From Aegilops tauschii subsp. strangulata (lineage: Eukaryota > Streptophyta > Magnoliopsida > Poales > Poaceae): 64,000 bases of DNA. The stretch is from positions 372,975,054 through 373,039,053 of the forward strand of contig NC_053041.3 in the NCBI RefSeq assembly GCF_002575655.3, read 5' to 3'. Position numbers and translations under genes: made by a program. The stretch's first letter is position 1; every line of letters begins with the position of its first letter. Shown in pieces: positions 1 through 10,729 of this stretch. The notes beneath the pieces are model-generated. The model ran no database searches. It worked only from the letters and a program-made list of their open reading frames with translations, and was not told the DNA's origin.

Positions 1-1054
1 CCTGGCGGCGGGTCACGGCGCCGGCGGGACTTGGGACTCCGGCGGTTGGCGAGCGGGTGAGTGAAGGCCGGGAACGGGCGGATCCCGCCCTGGAGAACCA
101 GATCCGGTGGGTAGCGTGAGGCAGAGGCGTCCATGGCGGCGGGCTCCTGCTGAGAGAAAAGTGGGGGGGGGGGGGGGGGGGGGGGGGGCGTGCTCATCTG
201 CTTGGCTTCCCGGTGGCGGCGGTCACCTGCGGTGCGGAGGAAGGTGAGGGTTGAGGCCGGCGTGGGGGGCAGCGCTGGAGGGAGACGATGGGATCGATGG
301 ATAGCGGGAGTAGGTTGGGCCCGATGGTGTTGGGCTGCGCTGGCCGATGGGCTTCCCTCTCTTCCTTTTCAATTAAACAGAAACTTTTGCGTAAGAAAAG
401 AAATACAAGGCTAGAGAAGGGATTTAGACAAAGATAGAGATATTTCTCCCGGGTCATAGAAATAATCAACATATATTCAATTTCATCTTTGTCTAGCACT
501 CCGCTCGGATGAGCCGGCCGAGTAGAAGAGGAGAGCAGGCGTTGGAGAGTCTGGAGTGCTAGGAGAGGGCAAAGGAAACAAAAAGGTAGTTTTTGTCAAT
601 CTGATACAATATGGTCAAATGAGGACATGATAGATGGAGCGCTAGCAGCCGAGGGGAGACGAATGGATAAGCTTTCAAGTAGGGCAGTGCTTCTTAACAC
701 ATGTCATTCAGAATGCATTCCTAAGGAGTACAACGTAAGTGTGGGGTATGATACATACATACTCTTCCTCATTCCGGTTTGTTTACTCTATCTCATTATC
801 CTTTTTGTTTGTAACTCCTACTTTTATTTCTTTCACTCATCTGTTTAGATTATAAGATGCACTAAAATTTGCATGCAAGGATTAAAAGAATGACCATGCA
901 ACATTCCTAATCATTCAGGGGGGACCACATCCATTCACCATGGTTAATGGAGACTAAAACATGATATGTATTTCTTCTAGACCTCGGCATGCACCTACCT
1001 GCCCCCAAGGATGTTGTCAAGCCACCGATAGGCATTTTGCTGGACACATTTATT
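1..1054. other. Unassigned sequence left of the first Helitron 3' end
   Basis: The first 300 bases are GC-rich and then the sequence turns AT-rich. Several short open frames exist on both strands but none resembles a protein I know, and none has a convincing exon structure. It lies 5' of a Helitron-type 3' terminus ending at 1087, so it is probably the body of another Helitron unit whose 5' end is outside the window. The GC-rich part could be a captured first exon or promoter, but I cannot name a source. Confidence 0.4.
163..188. repeat. 26-nt poly-G homopolymer
   Basis: An uninterrupted run of 26 G follows the T at 162. It is long enough to form G-quadruplex structures and to slip during replication or sequencing, so its exact length should not be trusted. 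Confidence 0.9.
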
Positions 1055-1087
1055 TTTTCCGTTGCAACGCACGGACATGTGTGCTAG
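1055..1087 (+). mobile_element. Helitron 3' terminus (no adjoining 5' end)
   Basis: The terminal hairpin motif CCGTTGCAACGCACGG (1059-1074) is followed about 10 nt later by CTAG (1084-1087), the usual Helitron end. The next base is G rather than the expected T, and no 5' terminus follows. This is the leftmost of the terminus copies and suggests the array extends beyond the left edge of the window. Confidence 0.65.
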
Positions 1088-2285
1088 GATGTTAAAGACT
1101 TGCATCATATCATTATTCTTGAACCATGTGTTGCTCGTGGTGTTTATCTGATGCGATGTACTTATACTGTCTCTCTGGACTGCTACTTAGCTTGGTTTCC
1201 CAAGTGAAAGCAAGTCTTCATGCAGTTGCAGTCCTTTTGACATGAAAGAGTAGTGTTACAAATCCTTCACGCTACTATTGAATACTCCTACTGCCACACA
1301 TGTTTATCAGCTGCATGTTTCTATTTGTAAAATTCCATGTTGAAAAGGAGTTCTATTGCAGGTATGCCTTGCTTATTTTGTGGGATTTTAATTTATATAA
1401 GGACAACCCAAAAAAGCTATAAAGGAGAAGAGAGAAGACAGTATGACACACATCTTCAAGAGGCAGAGCAGGCTCAGCCAATGTTTGTGTATCTAGACAT
1501 CAGTTTGAAAGTTTTGGACACATTGAAAAACCTGACAAAGGACACACATGCGGTCTATTCGAACATTAATAATTTGAACTTAGTGATGGTATTTCTGGAT
1601 AGGCATTGCTATTGCACTCGATGCCATATAATCAGAGCCCCCGCCGTGCCAACGGGAATTTACTATATGCATCACCGTGCCATCGTTTTTTTCTCTCCCG
1701 TTGCAACGCACGGGCTGCCTCCATTGCAAGGTTGTTGTCACATGTTTCTATAAATAGTGTGGATGCAACTTATACATGGTACATCTTTCATGTAAACGAT
1801 TTTTGACTCTTGGCATGGAGCCAAATTATGCAGAACTTGAAAACAAACCTTTAAGTAAGTTTACAAAATTTCTGCAAAAAATACTCACGTGCTTATGGAT
1901 ATATACTATATATCACTAGATTATTGATAAACAAATACGTTGTGATGCCAGCTAAACAATTTTTTTAAATGAACGGATTATGCTTGCCGCAACTATTACT
2001 CCTCTCGATTCGTTTGCTTGCTGCTGCAATTATTATTCTAGGTTAGTTTGCTTGCTGCTATTACTTCATATTTATTGAAGTTCAAGAATGAACAAATAAC
2101 CTAAAGAATGAACTAACAATCAAGAAGTGGTTGTTCAGACAGATCAGTTTACTTAAAATCATACCCCATATGCTGATGAAATGAACCAATTTCTCGAGCG
2201 TTGTCCAACGACATGGTTCCTTGATCTGGCAGATTCATAGAAACCATCGTTTTCTCCCGTTGCAACGCACTGTCATTTGTGCTAG
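1088..2285 (+). mobile_element. Partial Helitron unit ending at 2285
   Basis: AT-rich, non-coding interval that ends in a full terminus: CCCGTTGCAACGCAC from 2257, then CTAG at 2282-2285. A second copy of the hairpin motif, without CTAG, sits at 1696-1714. The piece from 1715 to 2285 may be a later insertion or a duplication of the terminal region. No protein-like frames were recognised. Its 5' end is not visible. Confidence 0.55.
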
Positions 2286-2679
2286 TCTCTCCCTAATAAT
2301 AAAGCACGGATCGACTTTGTCGGGTTCACCGTCACAATACGCTTTCTTCTCATGTTATAATACGCTTTTACAATTTGTATGGACAAAATCGTAATAAAAA
2401 CGATATAAACGAGGTGGTACTAATTTGGGGTACGCACTAAAGATTTAATTCTTTCACTCACGGGCACGCTTGGGCCGTTACTTTCTATTGGGCCTGGGTT
2501 GGCGCACAAGATAAGGAGGTTTGCGCTCTGCGCGACAGAGTCGCTCCCGTGTCGTGAGGGGGGCGCCGGCAGGAGGCCCCACGGCGGCGGTGAGCCGCGG
2601 AGGAGAAGGAGCGCCGGGGAGGGGTACTCTCCCGTGCTCCCATTCTCCCCCCGTCTCGCTCTGCCAAGTAAGGAAGGGC

Positions 2680-2892
2680 ATGTCCCTGCGAGCGGCCGCG
2701 ACGAGGCTCGCGTCCTCCAGCCTCCGCCGCCGCCACGGCCACCTCCTGCCGGCAGCCGCCACCATCTTCAGTACACCCCCCCTTCCTCGCCGTCCCCTCT
2801 CTCGTGGCCTGCTTGCCGCTCATCGTCCGTCGCATTCCTCGTCAGGATTCAAGCAGGTGCGCGAGGACGAGAAGAGCAAGCTGGTTGGAAAC
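2680..2892 (+). pseudogene. COQ5: Captured first exon of a COQ5-like ubiquinone methyltransferase
   Basis: From ATG 2680 a 71-codon open frame reads as an Arg/Ser/Ala-rich mitochondrial presequence (begins MSLRAAATRLASSSLRRRHG) and then GFKQVREDEKSKLVGN. The plant COQ5 family (mitochondrial 2-methoxy-6-polyprenyl-1,4-benzoquinol methylase, ubiquinone synthesis) has the matching FGFKEV..EDKSKLVGN block immediately before its methyltransferase fold. Homology stops after Asn at 2892, where the sequence passes into the GC-rich repeat block shared with U5. So only the targeting peptide and the start of the mature protein were captured; the SAM-binding domain is absent. Identification is from remembered family sequence, not a search. 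Confidence 0.7.
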
Positions 2893-3030
2893 GGAGAAGA
2901 TGTTCAGGCGCGGCGCGGCGTTCGGAGCAGCAGAGGTTCAGGCACCGCGCGGCGGGCGGAGCAGGAGAGGTTCAAGGGAGGTGCCAGCGGAGCAGGAGAG
3001 GTTCATGGGCGGTGGACTAGGAGAGGTTCA
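2893..3030 (+). repeat. GC-rich imperfect repeats, core GGAGCAGNAGAGGTTCA
   Basis: About four imperfect copies of a 30-35-bp unit centred on GCAGGAGAGGTTCA. The same block, with about five copies, lies in U5 (about 22030-22270), and the homology continues beyond it on the 3' side in both units. The left edge here is the breakpoint of the COQ5 capture. Confidence 0.75.
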
Positions 3031-3397
3031 TCGCCGGTGCCCTTGTCGCCGGACGGCCATCCTTGCTGCGCTTGATGGAGGACAGAAGGGGGAACATTTT
3101 CTGGTGGGTATGCCGGCCGCGGGCGCGCTTCGCTGTGACATGTCCGCCGCCGCCAATCCTCTCCGGCCTCCTCCGTATCCTTCTCAATCTCGGACGAGCT
3201 ATTCCCGTGTCGTGATTTGGATGGACAATAGGAGGCCGTGTCCTTCTCCAACACCAAGCAATGGAGTGCCCGACCCGGATTTGATTTGCCTGGTATAAGA
3301 AGGAAGTGTCCTCGGCCGGAATCTCCATCAGGTTGCGTCCTTGGACCAGAAGCTCCATCAAATCCCGTCGAAATTGCAAGTTTCGTCGAAACGTCCA

Positions 3398-6300
3398 ATG
3401 TCGCCGCCGAGTTCGCCGGAGGAAGAAACGTCGAGTTCGCCGAAGGAACAAGAACGTCCGTCCAACCGTCCAATGTCGTTTTCGGCGGCTACACCAGAGG
3501 TATATATCCCCTTGATATTCATTGGATGCAATTCCTTGTTTTAGGTGTTGTTTCTGTCCCCTGCCTCTGACTATGCTAGCAGCTTATTTTTTCTTCTTTT
3601 TATTAGATATTCAGTTATATGGGCAAGGCATGTGAATGAACCAATTCGTGTTGAGCCTCTAAGTTGTGATTCTTTCAATGCCCTTTTCCTAAATATTTGT
3701 CGACTGCACACTAAATATTCAGGCTATACCTGTTTATGGCGTAATAAGCAATGATGGATCATATTTATTATCCATAATAAGAAATGATGGATCATGTTTA
3801 TTATCCAAATTCTACTCTATTTTCTTTTTAGTGGCAAAATTTGCATTACTATGCCCTGATCTTCCTCCTAGCCAAATTTATGATTGTATTATATTGTATC
3901 TGTCAACTTCGCAGCAGTCGTTTCCTTTGACCTCACCGCCATCATCTCCGCCGACTTCGCCGCAAGACAATCTACCATCGCCTCCGCTGACTTTGCCGGA
4001 AGACCATCAACTGTCGCCTAGACCTACTTTGGTTCAGGTACTTTTGAAGCATCTGATGGGACTCATATGTTTGTCAAATCATCAGTGTACTGTAGCAAAT
4101 ATAGCTGTTGCCGACAGTAGACTATATTTCATTGACAATCAACACATCATGCACTCCTACATAGATGGATTATGTTTGTACTTGACAGAAGCAAAGTAAA
4201 TTCGTAAGGACATAGGTGACCAGAACAAAAGTAGTTCACAAATAAGTGATGGATGGGTCTCAATTGTTTTCAAGAGGGCATTATGTTTACGAAAAATTGC
4301 TGCTCACTGTATTTTAACAACTAGAAAAATGCAGTTCTGTTTGAGAAAGTAAATGTAGGATTTTTTTTAGGTTCTGCGCTGAGTCTGCGGGTCTCACAAA
4401 GATGTAGGATAAATAAAATGTCAATAAAATGGTGCTCCTGAATTTGTGGTTTAGATATGTGCAGCAGGTTACTATTCAACTGAACCTGTCAACTCTCCAA
4501 GTGATTTTCTATGCCCTTTTCCTAAATATGATTCGCAAATGATTCTTTCTATGCCCTTTTCCTAAATATTTGACGAGTGCACACTAAATATTCAGGCTAT
4601 ACCTGTTTATGGCGTAATAAGCAATGATGGATCCTGTTTATTATCCATAATAAGAAATGATGGATCATGTTTATTATCCAAATTCTACTCTATTCTCTTT
4701 TTGGCCTCCCAGTGGGTCAATGTTATGATAAGCATTCTCCTTGCGGTAATGAGCCATTTTAATGACATTATGCTATGCTATTTAAGGCTCAAGCAAGGGA
4801 AATCTTGACTGGACTATCATGGCCACAGAAATCATATGTGGAGAGTGCTATTTTCATCTTCATATTTTAATCTCACCAATGCAACATAGCTCAGTTCTTA
4901 TCAGAACAATTGAGAGAATGATGAATACAGCCTTTTTAGTTGATGGCACTGTTTGTATTATTTCTGTTAACACTGAAGTGTGGCATCTCTTTGATGGTTT
5001 AGTAGAATTAAGTGTCTGCTGTCACTTGATGTTCAGAATTGCCCTGCCATTCATGCAATAAATAAAAAAGTGATTTGGCCTGGTTTTCATGTCTCTGATG
5101 TGTATGCACGTGCAGGTGCCAAAGGCATCCAATCCAACTCAGGTGGAGGCCAAGGAGGTTCAGCTCTCGGACATTGCACCAATAATGCTGGATGATACCG
5201 ACGTGAAGACTGTACGTTTCATATATTCAGACTGGGAGCTATGGTGTACTACCTCTGTTTCAACTGATCTAACGGTTGGAGGTTTACATTTTATTTTTGT
5301 TCTGACTGCAGAAAATAGATGACATCGCTGAACTGGACATTGCAGAGGATTTTGATAACCGGCCTTCCAAAAAGGCAAAAATTTCTGAATCACGTGTACT
5401 GGAACCATCACCTATGTCACCAACTATGAAAACATCTTCTCCAGGTTCAGAGTGTTTTGAATCGTTTGTGCCGGAATCAGATAATCAGATGAATCATGAT
5501 ACACTACCATCACCTCCATCCCCATCTAGCTCGACAATATCTCCTGTTTTCCCATTGCATGATATTAAGGAACCAAATTCACATAAAGAGATCAAAGTTG
5601 ATGAGACATATGATTATCTCCCACAAGGTATTTGCTTGATTTATCACGTGTGCTTTCGTATACAATATATTCTTAAATTATTTGATTTTCTGTAGACTAT
5701 ACATTGACCGACCATGATCTATGTGCTCATATAGCAATAGAATCATCTTTGAGAAAACAATTGCTGGTTCAGATAGATGGAAGTTCTGTCTTGCAACATC
5801 AATTGATGTGCCTGCTAGATGAGAAAGAGTGGGTAAATGATGATGTAAGTACCCTTACTCAAACAGTAAAGAGTTTCTAATCACTAATATCAATTAGTAA
5901 TGTATTTTTTTAATTCTTAATTATAGGTGATCAATGCATATATATGTTGTATAAAGGACCAAATACATCTCCAGAATGATAATAAAGTATATTTTGAGAG
6001 TCCATTTGTTACCTCACTATTTAAACGAGATGGCACCATTGGAATACAAGAAGGTAGTGCCTTCATGACAGAGATTGTCCTCGAATATATGCGGCATGAC
6101 ATGGTAATCTCCATATTCATAATTTACATGTTCTAGGTTTCATGCATTTTCATTTACTATTTTCCTAATTATCTTTATTACAGATTAAACTTCCAATAAA
6201 TGCCAATAACACACATTGGTATTTAGTTGTTGTGAATACAAAAAAATGTGAGGTTCAAGTTCTAGACTCATTGTGCTGGAATTCTGACAGAGATGATCTT

Positions 6301-6877
6301 GCTAATACGGTTAGTTACAACACGATTTTTAATATACTTAGATAATGTGTATCATTTCTTCTTACCACTATTTTATTTTTAGCTACGAGGAATACAATTT
6401 CATTTGGACCTTCTTAAAAGTCAAAAGTTGGTAAGCGACGATTGGAAAGACGTTGATCTTACTGAATGGAAGATCACAGAACAATTACAAAAGGCAATTC
6501 AAAAAGATAGTTCTTCATGTGGTTTATTTATGGTTAAATTTATGGAATATTTCACCGGATGTGCACTATCCTACCCAATTACACAGGTATATATCTTTTT
6601 TTAATAAAAAGTATGTTACTTTTACAAAAAGTACTTTTTAAATATACTAATAATTGTTCGTGTTGCACAGGAAATGATTACTTCTTTTAGGTTTAAGTTA
6701 GCCAGCATACTATTATGTTGGAAAACAAACACTGCAGCAATGACTACAATCGTTGAAGAAAGTGACGATGACAGCAAGGGAGATCCTGATGATGTTCAAA
6801 TATTGGAAAGTTTAGATGATATAAAAAAACAAAAACAAAAATCCCATTATATGTTGAAAATAAATACAGATCACTAA
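3398..6877 (+). CDS. Intact Ulp1-like (C48) cysteine protease gene, 9 exons
   Basis: Predicted exons: 3398-3499, 3915-4037, 5116-5211, 5312-5627, 5696-5844, 5927-6103, 6184-6309, 6383-6586 and 6671-6877. All join with GT..AG introns and compatible phases into 499 codons plus TAA, with no internal stop. Residues 1-210 are Ser/Pro-rich and probably disordered. The Ulp1 fold begins at about 245 with LDEKEWVNDD. Catalytic residues are His332 (HWYLVVV), Asp349 (LDS), Gln403 and Cys409 (SSSCGLF). The His-Asp spacing of 17 and Gln at Cys minus 6 match yeast Ulp1. The family removes SUMO or related modifiers from proteins; the substrate here is unknown. The ATG is supported by the same ATG in the U5 copy. 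The gene lies inside Helitron U1. Exon borders are inferred without transcript data. Confidence 0.72.
3668..4705 (+). repeat. 165-bp direct repeat in introns of the Ulp1-like gene
   Basis: 3668-3832 and 4541-4705 are nearly identical (both start GATTCTTTC and run through CTAAATATTCAGGC and two GAAATGATGGATC-type blocks). A shorter partial copy of the start (CTATGCCCTTTTCCTAAATA) precedes the second repeat at about 4509. One copy lies in intron 1 and the other in intron 2, so an old segmental duplication spans exon 2. Confidence 0.85.
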
Positions 6878-6894
6878 TATCAATTCTTTCTAAT

Positions 6895-8036
6895 ATGACC
6901 TTACATGAGTTAATAGCTGGACTCTATAGCTTCATTAAATCAATTAATTACACCGAGATTTTAGAGTAAGTCATTTTAAATTAGTATTGCAATTGTATAG
7001 TATCTGAATTGTTTTATTAATGGTTTATTTTCTTAATTTGTATCATTATCAGGAAAGTATGGATCCGAAGTTCAAAACCATATCCAATTAGCTTGTCTCT
7101 CAGAAAACTACAAGGATTGCTAAAGGATGATTTACCCATGGACCGTGATTGCTTTAATTTGATCGTACGGAAGATTATGTTGGATGACATCCAAACATCA
7201 CAAAAAACAAAGCAACTGATAGCAAAGCATTATCTCGACATGAAATTTTGGGTATGTTTTTATATTCGTTATATTCTTTTTATATTCTAATTTTTTATCA
7301 TCTTTCTAACCAATAATTTTATATACTAGATGACTACTGATTTTGGAAGGCACCCAGATTTTCGTAAAAAGTTAGATGTGGAGCAACTAGCAAATTCTGT
7401 TCGTAGTTGGCCTGGTATCAAATATAATGTTTCAACATGCAAATCGGTAAGAGCACTTTTGTATACTTTAGAGCAATTTTTTTATTGCATCTAATATGTA
7501 GCCTATTTCAGATCCATATTCCAGTACAATGCATTGATGAATTCATTCTATTCACATTGGATCAAGATACGAGAACAGTGTACATTTTGGACCCTACTCC
7601 TATTAATCCAATGTACCGATACAACCCACTCGCAAAATATGTGAAAAAAATTATATGGATTTCCGAACATTTACCGAAAGCAATGTCAAAAGCATGCCCT
7701 GGGTCTAGATGGAACGAGGATATTCTCTTATGGCATCATAGAATCCTAGATGATATTCCAGTTTACAACAGGTATTTTTCAGAAGATGAATACTAGATAC
7801 TGATTATTTGTTGATTTGAGTATGTAGACAATATTAATAAAGTATATTTATATTCTTATATAAGGGAACTGTCTGGTTATCTTGTTCCCCTATTCATGTC
7901 CACATGGGAAGACGAAAGACCACATTTGCCATTTTTAAAGGTAAATATTGCAACCGTATAGATATTTGCTTTTATGATTATTATACATGTGATGCTGATG
8001 TCATTCTTTTACAAAAAAATGAATGAATAGGATTGA
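6895..8036 (+). CDS. Second multi-exon ORF, Ulp1-like related, function unknown
   Basis: Possible exons: 6895-6965, 7053-7251, 7330-7446, 7512-7771, 7865-7940 and 8031-8036, joining in phase to about 242 codons and ending at TGA 8034-8036. It starts only 18 nt after the stop of the upstream Ulp1-like gene. The block IPVQCIDEFILFTLD...VYILDPTP resembles the His/Asp strand region of Ulp1 domains, but the catalytic His position reads Asp and no Cys-Gly motif is seen, so it may be a non-catalytic relative. After the TGA the frame stays open to about 8150 (ELRKQILGQLL...), suggesting the TGA is a recent nonsense mutation. It might be the 3' part of one longer ancestral gene. Confidence 0.45.
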
Positions 8037-8647
8037 TATGAACTCAGAAAACAAATTTTGGGCCAACTACTAACATTCAAGGACAATGAATGTGAAGATA
8101 ACATGCCTGCTGGTGTACTGGACTTCATCAATTGTATTAGGAAAATCCAAAGTTAAACGGGTATGTCAAATAGTATCAATTCATCTCGAAATGTCAAATG
8201 ACTCAAATATCTTATTCCAATATGCTAACCTTGTTTTCCTACCAATATGCTTGTGTAGGGAGCTCAATCGGTGGAAGGTAATTTGTCAGAGAGATTTCTT
8301 GCAGCCAACAGTTAATAGACAATGAGCAGGGAGACGATGAACATGTAGAGATGGATTTTTTTCCTTTGAGAAATTAATAGTAGATTTTGGTTTCTACTTA
8401 AGATATCCCTTACATGTATGTAGAAAACTTTTGAAGCTTGCCAGGATATACATTTTTGGGGGTTGCCAATTATAAGAGATGACGGATTGCTTCAAAATTC
8501 GATGTTTGTGGGTTCAGACATGACAATACTGTGGAAATCACAAATAGTACAGAATCGTGTACTCTGTTGATTAATAATTATTTTATAGTTTGTTTCTATT
8601 CGAAAATGCCAACTAGAGACCGAGCTCCACGGAGGCCTTTATTTGAA

Positions 8648-8805
8648 AACTTCTAAATCCAAACTTTTTAGTTTCAAAAAATTCTGAAAATAAATACACA
8701 TATACGTAGATACATAATGCACATGTAACTTCTAAATCCAAACTTTTTAGTTTCAAAAAATTCTGAAAATAAATACACATATACCTAGATACATAATGTA
8801 CATCT
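8648..8805. repeat. 79-bp tandem duplication
   Basis: 8648-8726 and 8727-8805 are two nearly identical adjacent copies starting AACTTCTAAATCC and containing TTTCAAAAAATTCTG. Confidence 0.9.
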
Positions 8806-8885
8806 GTGCAAATTTTCAGGTCGAAATACATTAAAATGTGAGCTACACAAAAAAGACAAATCTATATGTACTGTACCAAAAAAAT

Positions 8886-9173
8886 TGCTTTGTATTTCCC
8901 TCTAACGTCACTGTAGAGTGTACGTACATGTATGGTGTTGATGAAAAAATTAACGTTTGGATTGGTATATTTACTTAATTCTCAAGAGCTAAACGAGAAT
9001 ATATTCATAAAAACACGTAATTTAAACAGGCTACAGAGTTTAGCAGGCTTGACCTAACTTTGGCTAGAGAAAAAAAAACCACATAATTTTGGTTCAAATC
9101 CTGAGTCTTCAGTCACACAGGAAAAAAAAATCAACTAATGACTTTTATTGAGTTGAACTTTGCCAGGAGCATT

Positions 9174-9250
<77 letters not shown>

Positions 9251-9412
9251 TCATGGTCTGTTCAACTTGCTTTGTATTTCCCTCTAACGTCACTGTAGAG
9301 TGTACGTACATGTATGGTGTTGATGAAAAAACAACGTTTTGGATTAGTATATACTTAATTCTCAATAGCTAAACAATAATATATTCATAAAAACACGTAA
9401 TTTAAGCAGGAG
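8886..9412. repeat. Pair of about 140-bp direct repeats flanking a TA tract
   Basis: 8886-9027 and 9271-9412 share GCTTTGTATTTCCCTCTAAC, the TGTACGTACATGTATGGTG block and ATTCATAAAAACACGTAATT. They are in the same orientation, 385 bp apart, with a few substitutions and small indels. No TG..CA ends mark them as LTRs, so a segmental duplication is the simplest reading. Confidence 0.8.
9177..9247. repeat. (TA)n microsatellite, about 35 units
   Basis: An uninterrupted TA run. It creates spurious Ile/Tyr open frames on both strands. Confidence 0.95.
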
Positions 9413-9743
9413 AACACAAAGTACCGTCCAATTTTCAAAAGAAATAAACCACGAAGATATTACACATCTGTATCTCTTCTTAGCCTCATTTGTCTAGGTA
9501 TTGCTTAGAAAAAATACAACCGCAAAATATCTCGCTCTCCACAACAACAGCACTGTGCTGGCCGCACATGGAAAATTGAGAATAAACAAAACAAGACCCG
9601 AAGCTGAAAAGTGCAAGTTGAATAGCAGTCCGAATCCTACTGGGTGACATGGAAAGTGCAAGCCAGTGCAAGTCCGACTCATACTGGGTACATGAGTCCA
9701 TGGAAAGTGAAAGCCCGACTCCTACTGAGTACAAGACTCCAGA

Positions 9744-9874
9744 TCCTATTTATATACATACATGTACAATCCCCTTGATCCAATATATATCAAGCTTTCG
9801 GTCGATTCTTCTTAACAAGTCACCTTTCCACATCGACTTGCCGGTATCGCCGCTGACGTCAAAAACAACGAGCC
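9744..9874 (+). promoter_or_regulatory. Candidate promoter and leader exon of the Helitron Rep/Hel gene
   Basis: TATTTATATA (from about 9748) is followed by a non-coding stretch that ends at a good donor, AGCCAG|GTATGT, at 9874/9875. A matching acceptor, GATGCAG, ends at 10722, 8 nt before the ATG of the Rep/Hel-like ORF. A leader intron of about 850 bp is therefore plausible. The prediction rests on motif spacing only. Confidence 0.4.
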
Positions 9875-10203
9875 AGGTATGTACAAATCAATTTAGAATC
9901 AGCAATGACCTCCTCATGCTTCTAAGGACAACCATAGGCGTATATGGCCCTCTGCCCCTGTCCTGCTATTGCAATTTCATTAGAATAAAACAATTAATCG
10001 TACAGTCTTAGAGTGATTACATGCTGATCAGCGAAGGAGTACAATCGATATAACTCAAAATTACTGAGAATATGCATGTCCTACTACTGCATGTTGGGTA
10101 ACTCTTGTAAATACATGGATCAGGTCATGGATTTTATATATTCCTAAATATATCTACATCATCATATAGATATGGGAAAGTGAACAGTCGGTTTCACAAT
10201 ATT

Positions 10204-10334
10204 AGGGCCATGTTCGGTAGTCGCCCGCTCCCGGAATGTGCAGAGCGGGGGAAGTGCACCTCCGCCGTTTTGAAGTGCAGCTCCACCAACTCTGCTACCG
10301 GAGTTGTGGAGCGGAGTGGTACCGAACAGGGCCT
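10204..10334. mobile_element. MITE-like element, about 130 bp
   Basis: Inverted ends AGGGCCATGTTCGGTA and TACCGAACAGGGCCT bracket a GC-rich, partly palindromic core. The ends resemble grass MITEs that begin GGGCC.TGTTCGG. I could not define a clean target-site duplication (TTA on the left, TAG on the right), so the superfamily is not settled. It sits in the putative leader intron of the Rep/Hel gene. Confidence 0.6.
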
Positions 10335-10729
10335 AGATATCCAGTCCATGAAGGCTCCAACTGCACGGATGCATATTTAGAATACAGTTTATTACTTATA
10401 ATAAATCCCTCTCATATCTAATCCAAGGCATGAACTACTTAATTTTGCTAACTGAAATGCAAATCAAATAATTCTCTTTTGAAGAAAATAATAGAAATGA
10501 TAAGAAGCTTAAAATTTCCGCAGAAATCACCAAAAAGATATCACTAATATAATTCTAGAATGGACAGAACAACACAAAATAAGAAAGGACCAAGTACCCT
10601 TGACTCTCTGTAGCAGTTTTATTTCATGTAACTTGATAAATAATTCTTTCCACCATTTTCTAGAGCTCAAGACCTGTGGTGATACATATATAAAGGCTAG
10701 CTAGCTTTGTACTTTGATGCAGGCAAGCC

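Larger units (their letters stand above)
8153..9740. other. AT-rich spacer between the protease genes and the Rep leader
   Basis: No protein-like frame was recognised. The interval holds a 79-bp tandem duplication, a pair of 140-bp direct repeats and a long TA microsatellite, listed separately. If U1 is composite, a nested element boundary would most likely be in this stretch. Confidence 0.6.

Noticed and set aside
2478..3473. Several overlapping open frames of 95-184 codons on both strands
   Set aside because: They come from GC-rich repeats and the COQ5 capture. Only the 2680-2892 part resembles a protein family; the others change composition with the repeat and have no conserved domain.
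9135..9372. Tyr/Ile-repeat open frames on both strands
   Set aside because: Pure translation of the TA microsatellite.
8886..9412. Small LTR element
   Set aside because: The repeats lack TG..CA ends, a primer-binding site and a polypurine tract.
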